From positions 1 through 59,955 of the forward strand of contig JAKMDW010000131.1 in the NCBI GenBank assembly GCA_022426245.1: a stretch of DNA of 59,955 nucleotides, read 5' to 3'. The stretch's first letter is position 1. Each line of letters opens with the position of its first letter. This DNA comes from Alphaproteobacteria bacterium. Lineage in GTDB: Bacteria; Pseudomonadota; Alphaproteobacteria; RS24. Below, one piece after another: positions 45,725 to 54,764 of this stretch. The position numbers were made by a program, and so were the translations under genes. The notes below the pieces were generated by a model. It saw only the letters and a program-made list of their open reading frames with translations. It did no database searches and was not told the DNA's origin.

Positions 45725-47233
45725 ATGAGTGAACAGTATATTTTGAGTATCGATCAGGGCACGACTTCGTCACGCGCTTTGGCTTTTAACAAAGCCGGGC
45801 AAGTGAAGGCTGTCGCGCAAAGTGAGTTTCGGCAAATCTTTCCCGATGCCGGTTGGGTAGAGCACGACGCAATTGAGATTTGGGACACTACGCTGGCCTG
45901 CTGCAAAGATGTGCTGGCCGATTTGGGGGCAGAAAATTTTGTCGCCATTGCCATTACCAATCAACGCGAGACCGCCGTGGTGTGGGAGCGCGCAACCGGC
46001 AGGCCGATTGCCAATGCCATTGTTTGGCAAGACCGCCGCACAGCTGATATTTGCAATGGCCTGAAAGAGGCCGGTCACGAGGCGATGATTACCGAGAAAA
46101 CCGGACTGCTGCTCGACCCATATTTCTCGGCCAGCAAAGTCGGCTGGCTGCTCGACAATGTGGAGGGTGCGTCCGGAAACATAAGGGCGCGGGCCGAAGC
46201 CGGCGAACTGGCTTTCGGCACGATTGATAGCTGGTTGGTTTGGCAATTAACCGAAGGCGCAAGCCATGTCACCGATGCCAGCAATGCGGCGCGCACCAGC
46301 CTGTTCAACATTCACGATAATCAATGGGATGCTGATTTGCTTGACCTGTTTGGCGTATCGGCGGCGCTAATGCCTGAGGTCAAAGACAATGCGGCTGATT
46401 TCGGCACAGCAACGACCGCCGTTCTGGGCGTGGCCTTGCCAATTCTCGGCATGGCCGGAGACCAACAAGCGGCGACCATCGGGCAGGCTTGTTTCAAACC
46501 GGGGATGATTAAATCGACCTATGGCACGGGCTGTTTCGTGCTGGCCAATACGGGTCACAAACCCGCCGCATCTGGCAACCGCCTGCTGACGACCATCGGT
46601 TATCGCCTCAAGGGCGAGACCACTTTTGCGCTCGAGGGCAGTATTTTCATGGCCGGTGCGATCGTCCAATGGTTGCGCGATGGTTTGCAGCTCATTGACG
46701 ACGCTGCCGAGACACAAAAGCTGGCCGAGGCGGCCAATCCCGATAGCGCGGTGACGATGGTGCCTGCCTTCACCGGACTGGGTGCGCCGCATTGGGCGCC
46801 TGATGCGCGCGCGGCGATTTTTAATATGACCCGTGATAGCGGCAAGGCCGATATTGCGCGCGCTGCATTAGAGAGTGTATCTCTGCAAACGGCCGATTTA
46901 ATGCGCGCCATTGCCGATGATATGGCGGCGGCGGGAATGGATGTGCCGCCGCGCCTGCGGGTTGATGGCGGCATGGTGGCTAATGATTGGCTGTGTCAAA
47001 ATCTTGCAGATTTATGTGCTTGCCCGATTGACCGCCCCGCCGTGACTGAAACCACGGCACTGGGCGCGGCCATGTTGGCGATGTTACAGCTTGGCTGGTT
47101 TGATAGCCTCGACGCGTTGGGCGAAAGCTGGGCACTGGAAGCGCAATTCGAGCCGCAAATGGCGGGCGAGAAAAGAGCCGAGAAACAAGACCTCTGGCAG
47201 GCCGCATTGCAGCACGTTTTGACTAGAATTTAA
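45725..47233 (+). CDS. glpK: Glycerol kinase
   Basis: A 502-aa FGGY-family kinase from ATG 45725, which follows AAGGTAAG. Diagnostic regions are SIDQGTTSSRALAF at the N-terminus, TNQRETAVVWERATGRPIANAIVWQDRRT near residue 80 and GMAGDQQAATIGQ near 245. It makes glycerol-3-phosphate from glycerol. No glpF, glpD or glpR is nearby. The track's 29 extra N-terminal residues run back into the VOC gene. Confidence 0.97.
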   Translation: MSEQYILSIDQGTTSSRALAFNKAGQVKAVAQSEFRQIFPDAGWVEHDAIEIWDTTLACCKDVLADLGAENFVAIAITNQRETAVVWERATGRPIANAIVWQDRRTADICNGLKEAGHEAMITEKTGLLLDPYFSASKVGWLLDNVEGASGNIRARAEAGELAFGTIDSWLVWQLTEGASHVTDASNAARTSLFNIHDNQWDADLLDLFGVSAALMPEVKDNAADFGTATTAVLGVALPILGMAGDQQAATIGQACFKPGMIKSTYGTGCFVLANTGHKPAASGNRLLTTIGYRLKGETTFALEGSIFMAGAIVQWLRDGLQLIDDAAETQKLAEAANPDSAVTMVPAFTGLGAPHWAPDARAAIFNMTRDSGKADIARAALESVSLQTADLMRAIADDMAAAGMDVPPRLRVDGGMVANDWLCQNLADLCACPIDRPAVTETTALGAAMLAMLQLGWFDSLDALGESWALEAQFEPQMAGEKRAEKQDLWQAALQHVLTRI

Positions 47234-47299
47234 GCCGCAGGATTTGACAAATTTGCCCATTGGTAGCAGGGTAATCGAAATAATTGAGGGAGAACTGTT

Positions 47300-48064
47300 A
47301 TGTCAGCAGCAGAAGAGATTAAAAGCGTCAAAGATATGGTCAGCGCCGAGGAATGGCAGCTGCGGGTCGATTTGGCGGCAACCTATCGTTTGGTCGCCAT
47401 GTATGGCTGGGACGATATGATTTTTACCCATATTTCGGTGCGTGTGCCGGGGCCTGAGCATCACTTCCTGATCAACCCTTATGGCATGCTGTTTGAAGAA
47501 ATTACCGCATCAAGCTTGGTCAAAGTTGACCTTGAGGGCAATATCGTTATGGACAGCCCGTATTTCGTCAATCCGGCAGGTTTTACCATTCATTCCGCCA
47601 TTCACATGGCGCGCGAAGATGCGCAATGCGTGCTGCACTTGCACACCGATGACGGCGTAGCTGTATCAGCGCAAAAAGAAGGTCTGATGCCTTTGTCGCA
47701 ATTCGCCATGCTGGTGCGCCCGCATCTCGCCTATCATGATTATGAGGGCGTGGCGCTTGACCTCGATGAGCGCGAGCGTTTGGTCAAAGATATTGGTGAT
47801 AAAAATGCCATGTTGCTGCGCAATCACGGCACTTTGGCGGTCGGGGCAAATTGCGCCATGGCGTTTATGGCGATTTATTTCCTTGAGCGCGCCTGCGCCA
47901 CACAAGTGCGCACGATGAGCGCCAAGCCGCATATGCCGAGCCAAGACGCGATTGATACGGTTGATGAGCAATCGCAATCACTGTTTGAACCGGGCATTGA
48001 TGCGCTGGCATGGCCGGCGCTGCTGCGAAAGCTCGACCGCCTCGACCCGTCATTCCGCGATTAG
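47300..48064 (+). CDS. Class II aldolase/adducin family protein
   Basis: A 254-aa class II aldolase/adducin-domain protein. Metal-ligand histidines appear in VLHLHTDDGVAVSAQ near residue 113 and in LLRNHGTLAVG near 175, with FTHISVRVPG near 42. Family members cleave phosphorylated sugars or act on related substrates; stand-alone members are often functionally unassigned. GAGGGAGA precedes the ATG. The stop codon abuts the cytochrome c' start. Confidence 0.92.
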   Translation: MSAAEEIKSVKDMVSAEEWQLRVDLAATYRLVAMYGWDDMIFTHISVRVPGPEHHFLINPYGMLFEEITASSLVKVDLEGNIVMDSPYFVNPAGFTIHSAIHMAREDAQCVLHLHTDDGVAVSAQKEGLMPLSQFAMLVRPHLAYHDYEGVALDLDERERLVKDIGDKNAMLLRNHGTLAVGANCAMAFMAIYFLERACATQVRTMSAKPHMPSQDAIDTVDEQSQSLFEPGIDALAWPALLRKLDRLDPSFRD

Positions 48065-48520
48065 ATGATGCGTAAATCCGTTTTAAGCCTCGTTGTGAGC
48101 GCTGTTTTGGCCATGCCCACAACAGCGGTACTGGCGCATGAGCCCGGCACTTATGAAAGCCCGATTGTTGAAATGCGCGTCAAACGCTTCAAGCAAAGCG
48201 GGGCTGACATTCAGGCGATTTTCAAAAAACATATGGGCGCGGGCGATTTCTCTGCGATTGAAGAAGCCGCTACGCTTATGGCGGCGTGGGGTCAGGAAAT
48301 GCCCGACGCCTTTCCTGAAGGCAGTAACAGCGTCGGCGCAGACCCGGCCATATGGCAGAATTTTGATGATTTCAAAAGCAAGTCGGACGCTTTCGCCAAA
48401 GCCGCCATGCAGTTAAAGGCGGTGGCCGGTTCAGCCGATGCGCAGGCGGTTAAGAAAGCCGCCCAAGCGGTCGGCGGCACGTGCAAAGCCTGTCACGACA
48501 GCTATCGCATTAAGCATTAA
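48065..48520 (+). CDS. Cytochrome c'
   Basis: A 151-aa protein with a Sec signal (cleavage near residue 24, VLA|HE), a four-helix body and a C-terminal haem-binding motif CKACH (140-144), the layout of cytochromes c'. These bind haem c in the periplasm and can bind NO or other small gases. It directly abuts the aldolase stop codon and is convergent, with seven bases between, to a cytochrome b561 gene, a frequent partner. Confidence 0.94.
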   Translation: MMRKSVLSLVVSAVLAMPTTAVLAHEPGTYESPIVEMRVKRFKQSGADIQAIFKKHMGAGDFSAIEEAATLMAAWGQEMPDAFPEGSNSVGADPAIWQNFDDFKSKSDAFAKAAMQLKAVAGSADAQAVKKAAQAVGGTCKACHDSYRIKH

Positions 48521-48527
48521 TATGCCT

Positions 48528-49166
48528 CTAATATGAGGGGGTGAGCAGCGATAAGCTGAGCGCCCCACCGACGCAAATCACCAGCAGGGCCAGCCCTGCT
48601 TGCGTGCGTTTGGGTGAGGGCAGGGTGCGGCCTTCGCCACCCGTTACCATGCGGCTGACCAGCTTTTCGCCCAGCCATAGCCGATGCGCCAAAAGCGCCA
48701 GCACATGCAGCGCGACCAGCGGAATGACCAATATATGCAGGCGTTGGTGCCATGCGCCCATCGGCCCGGCCAGTTCGGGTGCTGCCCCGACGACGGTCAA
48801 TGGCGCTTCATAGAGAATATCATCGCCGGTCCATAATCCGGTGACCGCCATCGCCCCCATCAGCGCCAGCATGGCGATAACGGCCAGCGCGCCGGTCGGG
48901 TTGTGGCCGGGCTGCAATGTGGATGTGCGCGCAACCAGATGTTTGATATAGGCCCAAATGGCTTTTGGCCCGCGCAAAAAAACCACGAAGCGCGCTGTCT
49001 CATGGCCGACAAAGCCCCAAATCAAACGGAAAGCCAATAAGCCACAGGCGGCGAGGCCAAAATATTCATGCGCGTCAATCGCACCGCGTTCGCCGCTAAT
49101 GTAAGCACCGGCAATGCTGATGACGAAGCCCCAGTGAAACAGGCGGGTCGGTAAGTCCCAGACCAT
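48528..49166 (-). CDS. Cytochrome b561-family membrane protein
   Basis: A 212-aa di-haem cytochrome b561-type membrane protein with four helices. Candidate haem-ligand histidines are in LFHWGFV near residue 15, AHEYFG near 33 and RLHILVIPLVALHVLALLAHR near 146-160. It could pass electrons between the quinol pool and the periplasmic cytochrome c' encoded just opposite. Its start codon overlaps the stop of cobW-like by one base. Confidence 0.93.
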   Translation of the reverse strand: MVWDLPTRLFHWGFVISIAGAYISGERGAIDAHEYFGLAACGLLAFRLIWGFVGHETARFVVFLRGPKAIWAYIKHLVARTSTLQPGHNPTGALAVIAMLALMGAMAVTGLWTGDDILYEAPLTVVGAAPELAGPMGAWHQRLHILVIPLVALHVLALLAHRLWLGEKLVSRMVTGGEGRTLPSPKRTQAGLALLVICVGGALSLSLLTPSY

Positions 49167-50083
49167 CAGGCGGCTGCGCTTCGGGTGAATAGTTTTGCCA
49201 GCGCCGCCGCATCAGGCATTTGCGGTTTGCCGATAATGACAAAATGCCCAGACGCATCGCGCGCATAAGCCTCGGTAGAAATACGCCCACCGGCCAAATG
49301 CAGCACATAAGCGCCCTCGCTGTCGCGCAACACGCCTTTGGCGCGCAGCACATGCGGGCGCAGGGTTTCCAGTTTTGCAATCAGTTCGGCGCGCGGCATG
49401 TCACTCAAATGACCCGCCCATTGCACAAAATCATGCTCAATATCCCCTTGCGGGTGCGGTATTTCGCTGTCGGTGTTCAGCCCCAGCACAACATTAATCG
49501 GCATTTTGCCGTGCGTAATCTCGGCCAGCGGAACGCCCGGATAGCTGGCGCGCAATTCATCGCTCAGCGCGGCGCGTTGTTTTTCATCGGCCAAATCGGT
49601 TTTCGATATCAGCAATAAATGCGCCGCCGCGATTTGCTTGGCATAATTATCGGCCAGATGCGGGTCTTTTGAATGAATGTGATGCGCCGCCGCATCGACC
49701 AAAGTCACAATGCCATCAAGTCGCATTTGCGGGTCAACCGCGGCGAAACCGGCAATGCGCGTTGGCTCGGCAACGCCGCTGGCCTCAATAATAATGTGGT
49801 CGGGTAGCGGGTCTTGCTGCATCACCTCAATAAATGTTCGCATCAAATCATCACCGATCGAACAACACACACAGCCATTGGCCAGCGCAATTTGATTGCC
49901 GTGCTTTTCTGCAATCAGTTCGGCGTCGATATTCAGCGCGCCAAAATCATTGACCAGAGCGGTGATGCGCCGCCCGCCATTTGATGGCCCGGTCTGTGTC
50001 AGCAGGTGATTGAGCAGGCTGGTCTTGCCGCTACCGAGAAATCCACTGATAATGGTCAGCGGAACTTTCTGCGCCGCTTGCAT
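49166..50083 (-). CDS. CobW/COG0523 family GTPase
   Basis: A 305-aa G3E GTPase: Walker A GFLGSGKT at residues 14-21, the metal-binding CVCC motif at 71-74 (NGCVCCSIGDDL), a NKxD-type SKTD segment near 156, and a C-terminal CobW domain. COG0523 proteins insert or chaperone metal ions such as zinc or cobalt. It overlaps both neighbours by a base, between a metal-dependent amidohydrolase and cytochrome b561. Metal delivery to the amidohydrolase is an attractive but unproved idea. Confidence 0.93.
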   Translation of the reverse strand: MQAAQKVPLTIISGFLGSGKTSLLNHLLTQTGPSNGGRRITALVNDFGALNIDAELIAEKHGNQIALANGCVCCSIGDDLMRTFIEVMQQDPLPDHIIIEASGVAEPTRIAGFAAVDPQMRLDGIVTLVDAAAHHIHSKDPHLADNYAKQIAAAHLLLISKTDLADEKQRAALSDELRASYPGVPLAEITHGKMPINVVLGLNTDSEIPHPQGDIEHDFVQWAGHLSDMPRAELIAKLETLRPHVLRAKGVLRDSEGAYVLHLAGGRISTEAYARDASGHFVIIGKPQMPDAAALAKLFTRSAAA

Positions 50084-51747
50084 TAATCGCGGCCCTGATT
50101 GAGATGCACATGACCGCCGACCATAGTGCCGATAACGCTGATGTCTTTCAGCCCCTGTGCGCCGACCTCGATCGGGTCTTCGGCCAATATGGCGATGTCG
50201 GCGCGTTTTCCGGTTTCCAGACTGCCGACTTCGTTTTCCATTTTCAAAGAATAAGCCGCACCCATAGTGATGGCGTAAAGCGCTTGCTCAACGGTGATGT
50301 TTTGCGTGCCATTGCCCAGCGTCACGCCGCCCGATGACAGCCGATTGACAGCGCACCAAGCGGTAAAGAGCGGGGCGAGGGCGGTAACCGGCGCGTCCGA
50401 ATGAATGGCCAAAGGCACACCTTCGGCCAAAGCGCCGCCGGCATCGTCGAGCCGCGCTGCACGTTCCGGCCCCATGGTGATATTGATATGCGCGTCACCC
50501 CAATAATAAAGGTGATTGGAAAACAGGTTTACCCCGACCCCCAGCGCTTTCATGCGCTTGAAATGTGAGCGTGTTGCCATTTGGCAATGTTGTAATGTGT
50601 GGCGGTGGTCGGGCCACGGATGTTCGCGCAGCGCCTCTTCAATTTTGTCGAGCGCGACTTCAGTGCATTCATCGCCATTGGTGTGCACATGCACTTGCAT
50701 ACCGGCTTTCGTATAGGCCTTCAGATAGTCGCCCAAGCGCTCCGGCTCGATATACCAAAGCCCGTTTTCCGCGCCATTATAATAATGCGGCCATTTCAGC
50801 CGCGCGCTAAAGCCTTGAATGGATCCATCGGCCACCATTTTGATAATCGAAAAACGCAGCTTGTCGCTATTGCTCTCCTGCAATTCTTGCATGCGGGCGA
50901 CGGCTTCCTCCGGCTCTTTGCTGTTACCTTGAAAGGCGACGACAAGGCGCATCGGAAAATCATCCGCGTCAACCGCGTCACGCATCGGCTTTTCACTGCC
51001 CTCCGGCATCGGGTTGACCAAATCAGTGGCGGTGGTGACGCCGGTTTGACGCGCCACATTGGCGAAATTCACCAGCGTTTCAGGCGAGGAGGCGATGGCC
51101 AGCAGGTTAATGCCGGTCGTTCGCATTGCCATATAATAGCCAAGCTGACCCAGAAACTCGCCGGTCGGCTGGCCGTTTTCATCGCGCCGGATAAACTCAC
51201 TATTATCCGCACCCTTCACATCAGCTGCGTCCATCACAAAATTATTGGCATTCAAAATATGCAAGCTGGCATGCAGCACAATCACCGCGCAGTCCATTGA
51301 CACGGCATCAAGGTCGGCGGCATTCATGCGCCGGTCGGTGAAGTAAATCGGGTCAAAGCCCCACGCCAGTAGCGGCGTGTCTTTATCGCTCCGCGCGGCT
51401 TGAATTTCCTTCAGCTTTGCGACCACCTCATCAATGCTTTTCAGCCCCGGCCAAACCGTGCCATCGGGGCCTTCGCGGTCATAAAAACCGATATAGTGAT
51501 AATCCCAGAACATGCCTTCCATCATATGGCTATGGCCTTCAATGAACCCGGGTAGCAGGCTGCGCTCGGCAAAATCCGCGTTCAGTTCAAGCGGCCCCCA
51601 AGCCTCTTGCCAGCCATCAATATCTTGCTCGGTGCCGACCGCCAGAATATGTCCGTCGCGCACAGCAATATGCGTCGCATGCGGCAGATGCGGGTTCATA
51701 GTGCGAATGCTTTTCGCTTGATAAATAATGCTCACCTTGTCCCCCAT
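50083..51747 (-). CDS. YtcJ-like metal-dependent amidohydrolase
   Basis: A 554-aa amidohydrolase of the YtcJ/family 3 type. The first metal-ligand motif is FIEGHSHMMEG near residue 68; later ones are VHTNGDECTE and IHSDAPVTAL. It acts on a C-N or related bond of an unknown substrate in the cytoplasm. GGGGGAC precedes the start. Its stop overlaps the CobW start by one base, placing both in one translational unit. Confidence 0.92.
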   Translation of the reverse strand: MGDKVSIIYQAKSIRTMNPHLPHATHIAVRDGHILAVGTEQDIDGWQEAWGPLELNADFAERSLLPGFIEGHSHMMEGMFWDYHYIGFYDREGPDGTVWPGLKSIDEVVAKLKEIQAARSDKDTPLLAWGFDPIYFTDRRMNAADLDAVSMDCAVIVLHASLHILNANNFVMDAADVKGADNSEFIRRDENGQPTGEFLGQLGYYMAMRTTGINLLAIASSPETLVNFANVARQTGVTTATDLVNPMPEGSEKPMRDAVDADDFPMRLVVAFQGNSKEPEEAVARMQELQESNSDKLRFSIIKMVADGSIQGFSARLKWPHYYNGAENGLWYIEPERLGDYLKAYTKAGMQVHVHTNGDECTEVALDKIEEALREHPWPDHRHTLQHCQMATRSHFKRMKALGVGVNLFSNHLYYWGDAHINITMGPERAARLDDAGGALAEGVPLAIHSDAPVTALAPLFTAWCAVNRLSSGGVTLGNGTQNITVEQALYAITMGAAYSLKMENEVGSLETGKRADIAILAEDPIEVGAQGLKDISVIGTMVGGHVHLNQGRD

Positions 51748-51820
51748 TTGGCGCCAAGCCTAGCATTGCTTTGCGGCCAGTCATAGTCCACACTCCTTCC
51801 AAATTTCTTGGGAGGATAAG

Positions 51821-52504
51821 ATGAAACTACTCGGAGCCCCGCTATCTCCTTTTGTGCGCAAGGCGGTTATTGTCGCGGCGGAAAAAAATCTCGATTATGA
51901 ATATGACCCACGCCCCAGCCCGTTGGGCTGGACGGAGGATTTTGAAAAAATAAATCCCCTGAAGCGGATACCGGCTTTGCTGCCTGACCCTGACAATATC
52001 ACTTATGCGATTAATGACAGTTCAGCGATTTGCGCTTATTTCGAAAAGCTGCAACCCGAACCGGCACTATATCCAAGCGATGCAGAAGCCTATGGTCGCG
52101 CTTTGTGGCTGGAAGAGGCGGCCGATACTGACTTGGCCAATAAGATCGGCATGTTGGTTTTCCGTCCTGTCTTCTTTAACTTGGCTGCGGGCAAAGCCGC
52201 TGATATTGACGGTGCCAAAGACGGGTTTGAAAAACTGTCAGAACTATTACTGCCTTATCTTGAAAGCCAAATTGGCGATGCTGACTGGTTTGCCGGCGAC
52301 ATGTTCTCGATTGCCGATATTGCCGTAGCCTCGCAATTAATGAATTTGAATATGGTCGGTTTCGCTGTGCCGGAAGACCGCTTCCCGAATTTGCGCGCCC
52401 ATTATGAACGTTGCATTGAGCGTCCCTCGATTGCCGCTTGCATTGAGGGCAATGAAAAATTCATCAGCAAATCCGGATTTAAAATTGAGCGCGTTATCAG
52501 TTAG
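51821..52504 (+). CDS. Glutathione S-transferase family protein
   Basis: A 227-aa GST: an N-terminal thioredoxin-like domain (MKLLGAPLSPFVRKAVIVAAEKNL, with NPLKRIPAL and NDSSAICAYFE near residue 70) and an all-helical C-terminal domain (SIADIAVASQLMNL). The serine in LSPFVRK may be the catalytic residue, as in many bacterial GSTs. GGGAGG precedes the start. It is divergent from the amidohydrolase operon. Confidence 0.92.
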   Translation: MKLLGAPLSPFVRKAVIVAAEKNLDYEYDPRPSPLGWTEDFEKINPLKRIPALLPDPDNITYAINDSSAICAYFEKLQPEPALYPSDAEAYGRALWLEEAADTDLANKIGMLVFRPVFFNLAAGKAADIDGAKDGFEKLSELLLPYLESQIGDADWFAGDMFSIADIAVASQLMNLNMVGFAVPEDRFPNLRAHYERCIERPSIAACIEGNEKFISKSGFKIERVIS

Positions 52505-52573
52505 GTGTTTGAGCTTGGCGCAAAATTTGCGCTAAAGTCTGGATTACAGGCATCGATTCGAAGGAGAAGCCTT

Positions 52574-54307
52574 ATGTTGCGTTATTCGTCAGTGCTGCGA
52601 TCTAATGCGGTGCGGCATCGTGAGATCAGTTACAATGCACTGACCCCAAAACCGGTGAGCGGAAAAAAAGATAGTCTTAAACCGCAGCGTTTACGTCTCG
52701 GTTTTGAGCAGACAATGGCGCTGCTTATGCCTTATTCAGGCGTGCGCGTGCTGGAGCAAATGAAGGCGGTTATTCCGCTGGCGCTCTATTTGGTGCTGTT
52801 TCAACTTATTATTCTGCGCCAACCCGTCGACGCGGCGCTGCTGCTGGTCGGTGGTTTGTCGGCCGTGATTGTCGGCCTCGCTTTGTTTATGGAGGGGCTT
52901 AATATCGGGCTGATGCCGTTTGGCACGCTGATTGGCGATAAGCTGCCGCGCAAGGCCAGCATGCCCGTCATGTTGTTGATTATTGCCGCATTGGGCGTCG
53001 GGGTGACCTTTGCCGAACCGGCGATTGGCGCATTGCAGGCTTTTGGGGCGTCGGTTGATGTCACCCGCGCGCCATATCTTTATGAGATATTGAACAATTG
53101 GACATTGCCGCTCGTGCTGCTGGTCGGTGCGGGGGTTGGCTTGGCGGCTGTGCTGGGCACATTGCGCTTTGTGAATGGCTGGTCGCTAAAGCCGATGATT
53201 TACATCGCCGTTGGCCTGACCCTGTGCCTCACGCTGGTGGTCTATGCCAATAATGACTTGCGGGCTGTTTTGGGTCTGGCTTGGGATTGCGGGGCGGTGA
53301 CAACCGGTCCGGTAACCGTGCCATTGGTTTTGTCGCTAGGTATCGGCATTGCCAATTCGACGGGTCAAAGCAGCGATAACTCGCTCTCAGGCTTTGGTGT
53401 CGTTACGCTGGCCTCGCTGTTCCCAATCATTGCGGTGCTATTGCTGTCGCTTTATGTCAGCACGCAAATCAGTGCCGAGCAGATTGTCGTCGCGGCGGCC
53501 ACGGCCAGCAGCGCGGGCGAAGTTGTGCAGCAAAGCATGTGGGATGTATCGCCCTTGCAGGAAATTGTGCTGGGCGTGCGCGCGATTGCGCCGCTGGTTT
53601 TGTTCTTGATGTTTGTGCTGTTTATTGTGCTGCGCGAGGGGCTGGCCAATAAGCTGTTCACGGCTTATGGGCTGGTGCTGTCGATTGTCGGCATGTGCGT
53701 GTTTAATATCGGGCTGACTTATGGTCTGGGCGCGATTGGCGCCCAAACCGGTGCTGTTTTGCCGGCCGCCTTTATGGAGGTTTCCATCAGCGATATTTCA
53801 CCGATTTATTCCGCCGCTCTGGGGTTGGTGCTGGTGATTTTATTCGCCTGGTTTATGGGCTTCGGCGCGACACTGGCCGAACCGGCATTGAATGCGCTGG
53901 GTCTCACCGTGCAGAACCTGACCAATGGTGCGTTTAAAAAATCCATGCTGATGTATTCGGTTGCAACCGGTGTGGCTTTCGGCATCGCTTTGGGCATGGC
54001 GAAAATCTTATTTGAGATTGACCTCGCCATGCTGCTGATACCGCTTTATCTCATCGCGCTTGCGCTGACTTATTTCTCAACCGAGGAATTCGTCAATGTG
54101 GCATGGGATAGCGCCGGTGTAACCACCGGGCCGGTTACCGTGCCGCTCGTGCTGGCAATGGGGTTAGGGCTTGGCAATGCGGTCTCAGCCATTGAGGGCT
54201 TTGGTATTTTGAGCATGGCCAGTATCGGGCCGATTATCGCCGTATTGGGTATGGGCCAATATATTCGTTTTAAGCAATCGCGCGCGATTGCTCCTGAGGG
54301 AAATTAA
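52574..54307 (+). CDS. DUF1538 family multi-spanning membrane protein
   Basis: A 577-aa membrane protein from ATG 52574, which has AGGAG at good spacing (the track start is a GTG directly after the GST stop). A cytosolic basic N-terminus of about 60 residues precedes many hydrophobic helices. It is an internal duplication: AWDCGAVTTGPVTVPLVL near residue 235 recurs as AWDSAGVTTGPVTVPLVL near 508. This glycine/threonine-rich pattern suggests a pore or substrate-binding re-entrant segment. No function is established for DUF1538. Two PII-like genes follow in the same operon. Confidence 0.9.
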   Translation: MLRYSSVLRSNAVRHREISYNALTPKPVSGKKDSLKPQRLRLGFEQTMALLMPYSGVRVLEQMKAVIPLALYLVLFQLIILRQPVDAALLLVGGLSAVIVGLALFMEGLNIGLMPFGTLIGDKLPRKASMPVMLLIIAALGVGVTFAEPAIGALQAFGASVDVTRAPYLYEILNNWTLPLVLLVGAGVGLAAVLGTLRFVNGWSLKPMIYIAVGLTLCLTLVVYANNDLRAVLGLAWDCGAVTTGPVTVPLVLSLGIGIANSTGQSSDNSLSGFGVVTLASLFPIIAVLLLSLYVSTQISAEQIVVAAATASSAGEVVQQSMWDVSPLQEIVLGVRAIAPLVLFLMFVLFIVLREGLANKLFTAYGLVLSIVGMCVFNIGLTYGLGAIGAQTGAVLPAAFMEVSISDISPIYSAALGLVLVILFAWFMGFGATLAEPALNALGLTVQNLTNGAFKKSMLMYSVATGVAFGIALGMAKILFEIDLAMLLIPLYLIALALTYFSTEEFVNVAWDSAGVTTGPVTVPLVLAMGLGLGNAVSAIEGFGILSMASIGPIIAVLGMGQYIRFKQSRAIAPEGN

Positions 54308-54317
54308 AGGAGGCATC

Positions 54318-54764
54318 ATGTCCGACAGACAGATTACCTATCTCACCGACGCTTTGATTATCACCTGCATTGTGCAGGCCAGTCATGCTGATGATGTTGT
54401 GAAAGCGGCGCAAAATGTGGGCGCACAAGGTGCGACGGTCACTTATGCGCGTGGCACAGGCGTGCGCGAACGCATGGGGCTGATGGGCGTGACCATTGAT
54501 GAACAAAAAGAAATGGTGCGCATCATTGTCTCGCAAGAGCAATCGGACCGTGTCTTTGAAGCCATGTATCTGGCTGGCGAGCTTGATAAGCCGGGCATGG
54601 GCATCATGTTCATGAATAAGCTGGACCGTATCGCCACTTATATTCCAGATGAAGTTTTGGCCGAAGCTTCTGCGCCTAAAGCGAAAGCAAAAGCGAAAGC
54701 AAAGGCGGCGCCCAAAAAACGCAAAACGGCGACCCGTCGCCCTGCTAAGAAGGTCGGCAAATGA
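54318..54764 (+). CDS. PII-like signalling protein with basic C-terminal tail
   Basis: A 148-aa protein from ATG 54318, preceded by AAAGGAGG (the track start at 54288 lies inside the upstream gene). Residues 10-110 fit the PII/GlnB ferredoxin-like fold: ALIITCIV, GATVTYARGTGVRERMG, EMVRIIVSQEQ, DKPGMGIMFMN. The T-loop lacks the canonical uridylylated tyrosine. A Lys/Ala/Arg-rich tail (about 119-148) follows, unusual for PII. It probably senses a nucleotide or metabolite and acts on the DUF1538 protein; this is inference. Confidence 0.85.
   Translation: MSDRQITYLTDALIITCIVQASHADDVVKAAQNVGAQGATVTYARGTGVRERMGLMGVTIDEQKEMVRIIVSQEQSDRVFEAMYLAGELDKPGMGIMFMNKLDRIATYIPDEVLAEASAPKAKAKAKAKAAPKKRKTATRRPAKKVGK
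54681..54704 (+). repeat. Two-copy 12-bp tandem repeat in the PII-like gene tail
   Basis: GCGAAAGCAAAA followed by GCGAAAGCAAAG encodes part of the alternating Lys-Ala tail of the upstream PII-like protein. Short tandem repeats like this can change copy number by slippage. Confidence 0.7.

Noticed and set aside
47244-47284. TTGACA as a promoter for the class II aldolase gene
   Set aside because: No acceptable -10 at 15-19 nt spacing; AATAAT is too far.
50599-51300. 233-aa plus-strand ORF
   Set aside because: Antisense shadow of the amidohydrolase gene.
54678-54704. Short direct repeats as a CRISPR-like or mobile repeat
   Set aside because: Only two 12-bp copies, in frame, encoding a Lys/Ala tail; no spacers or cas genes.
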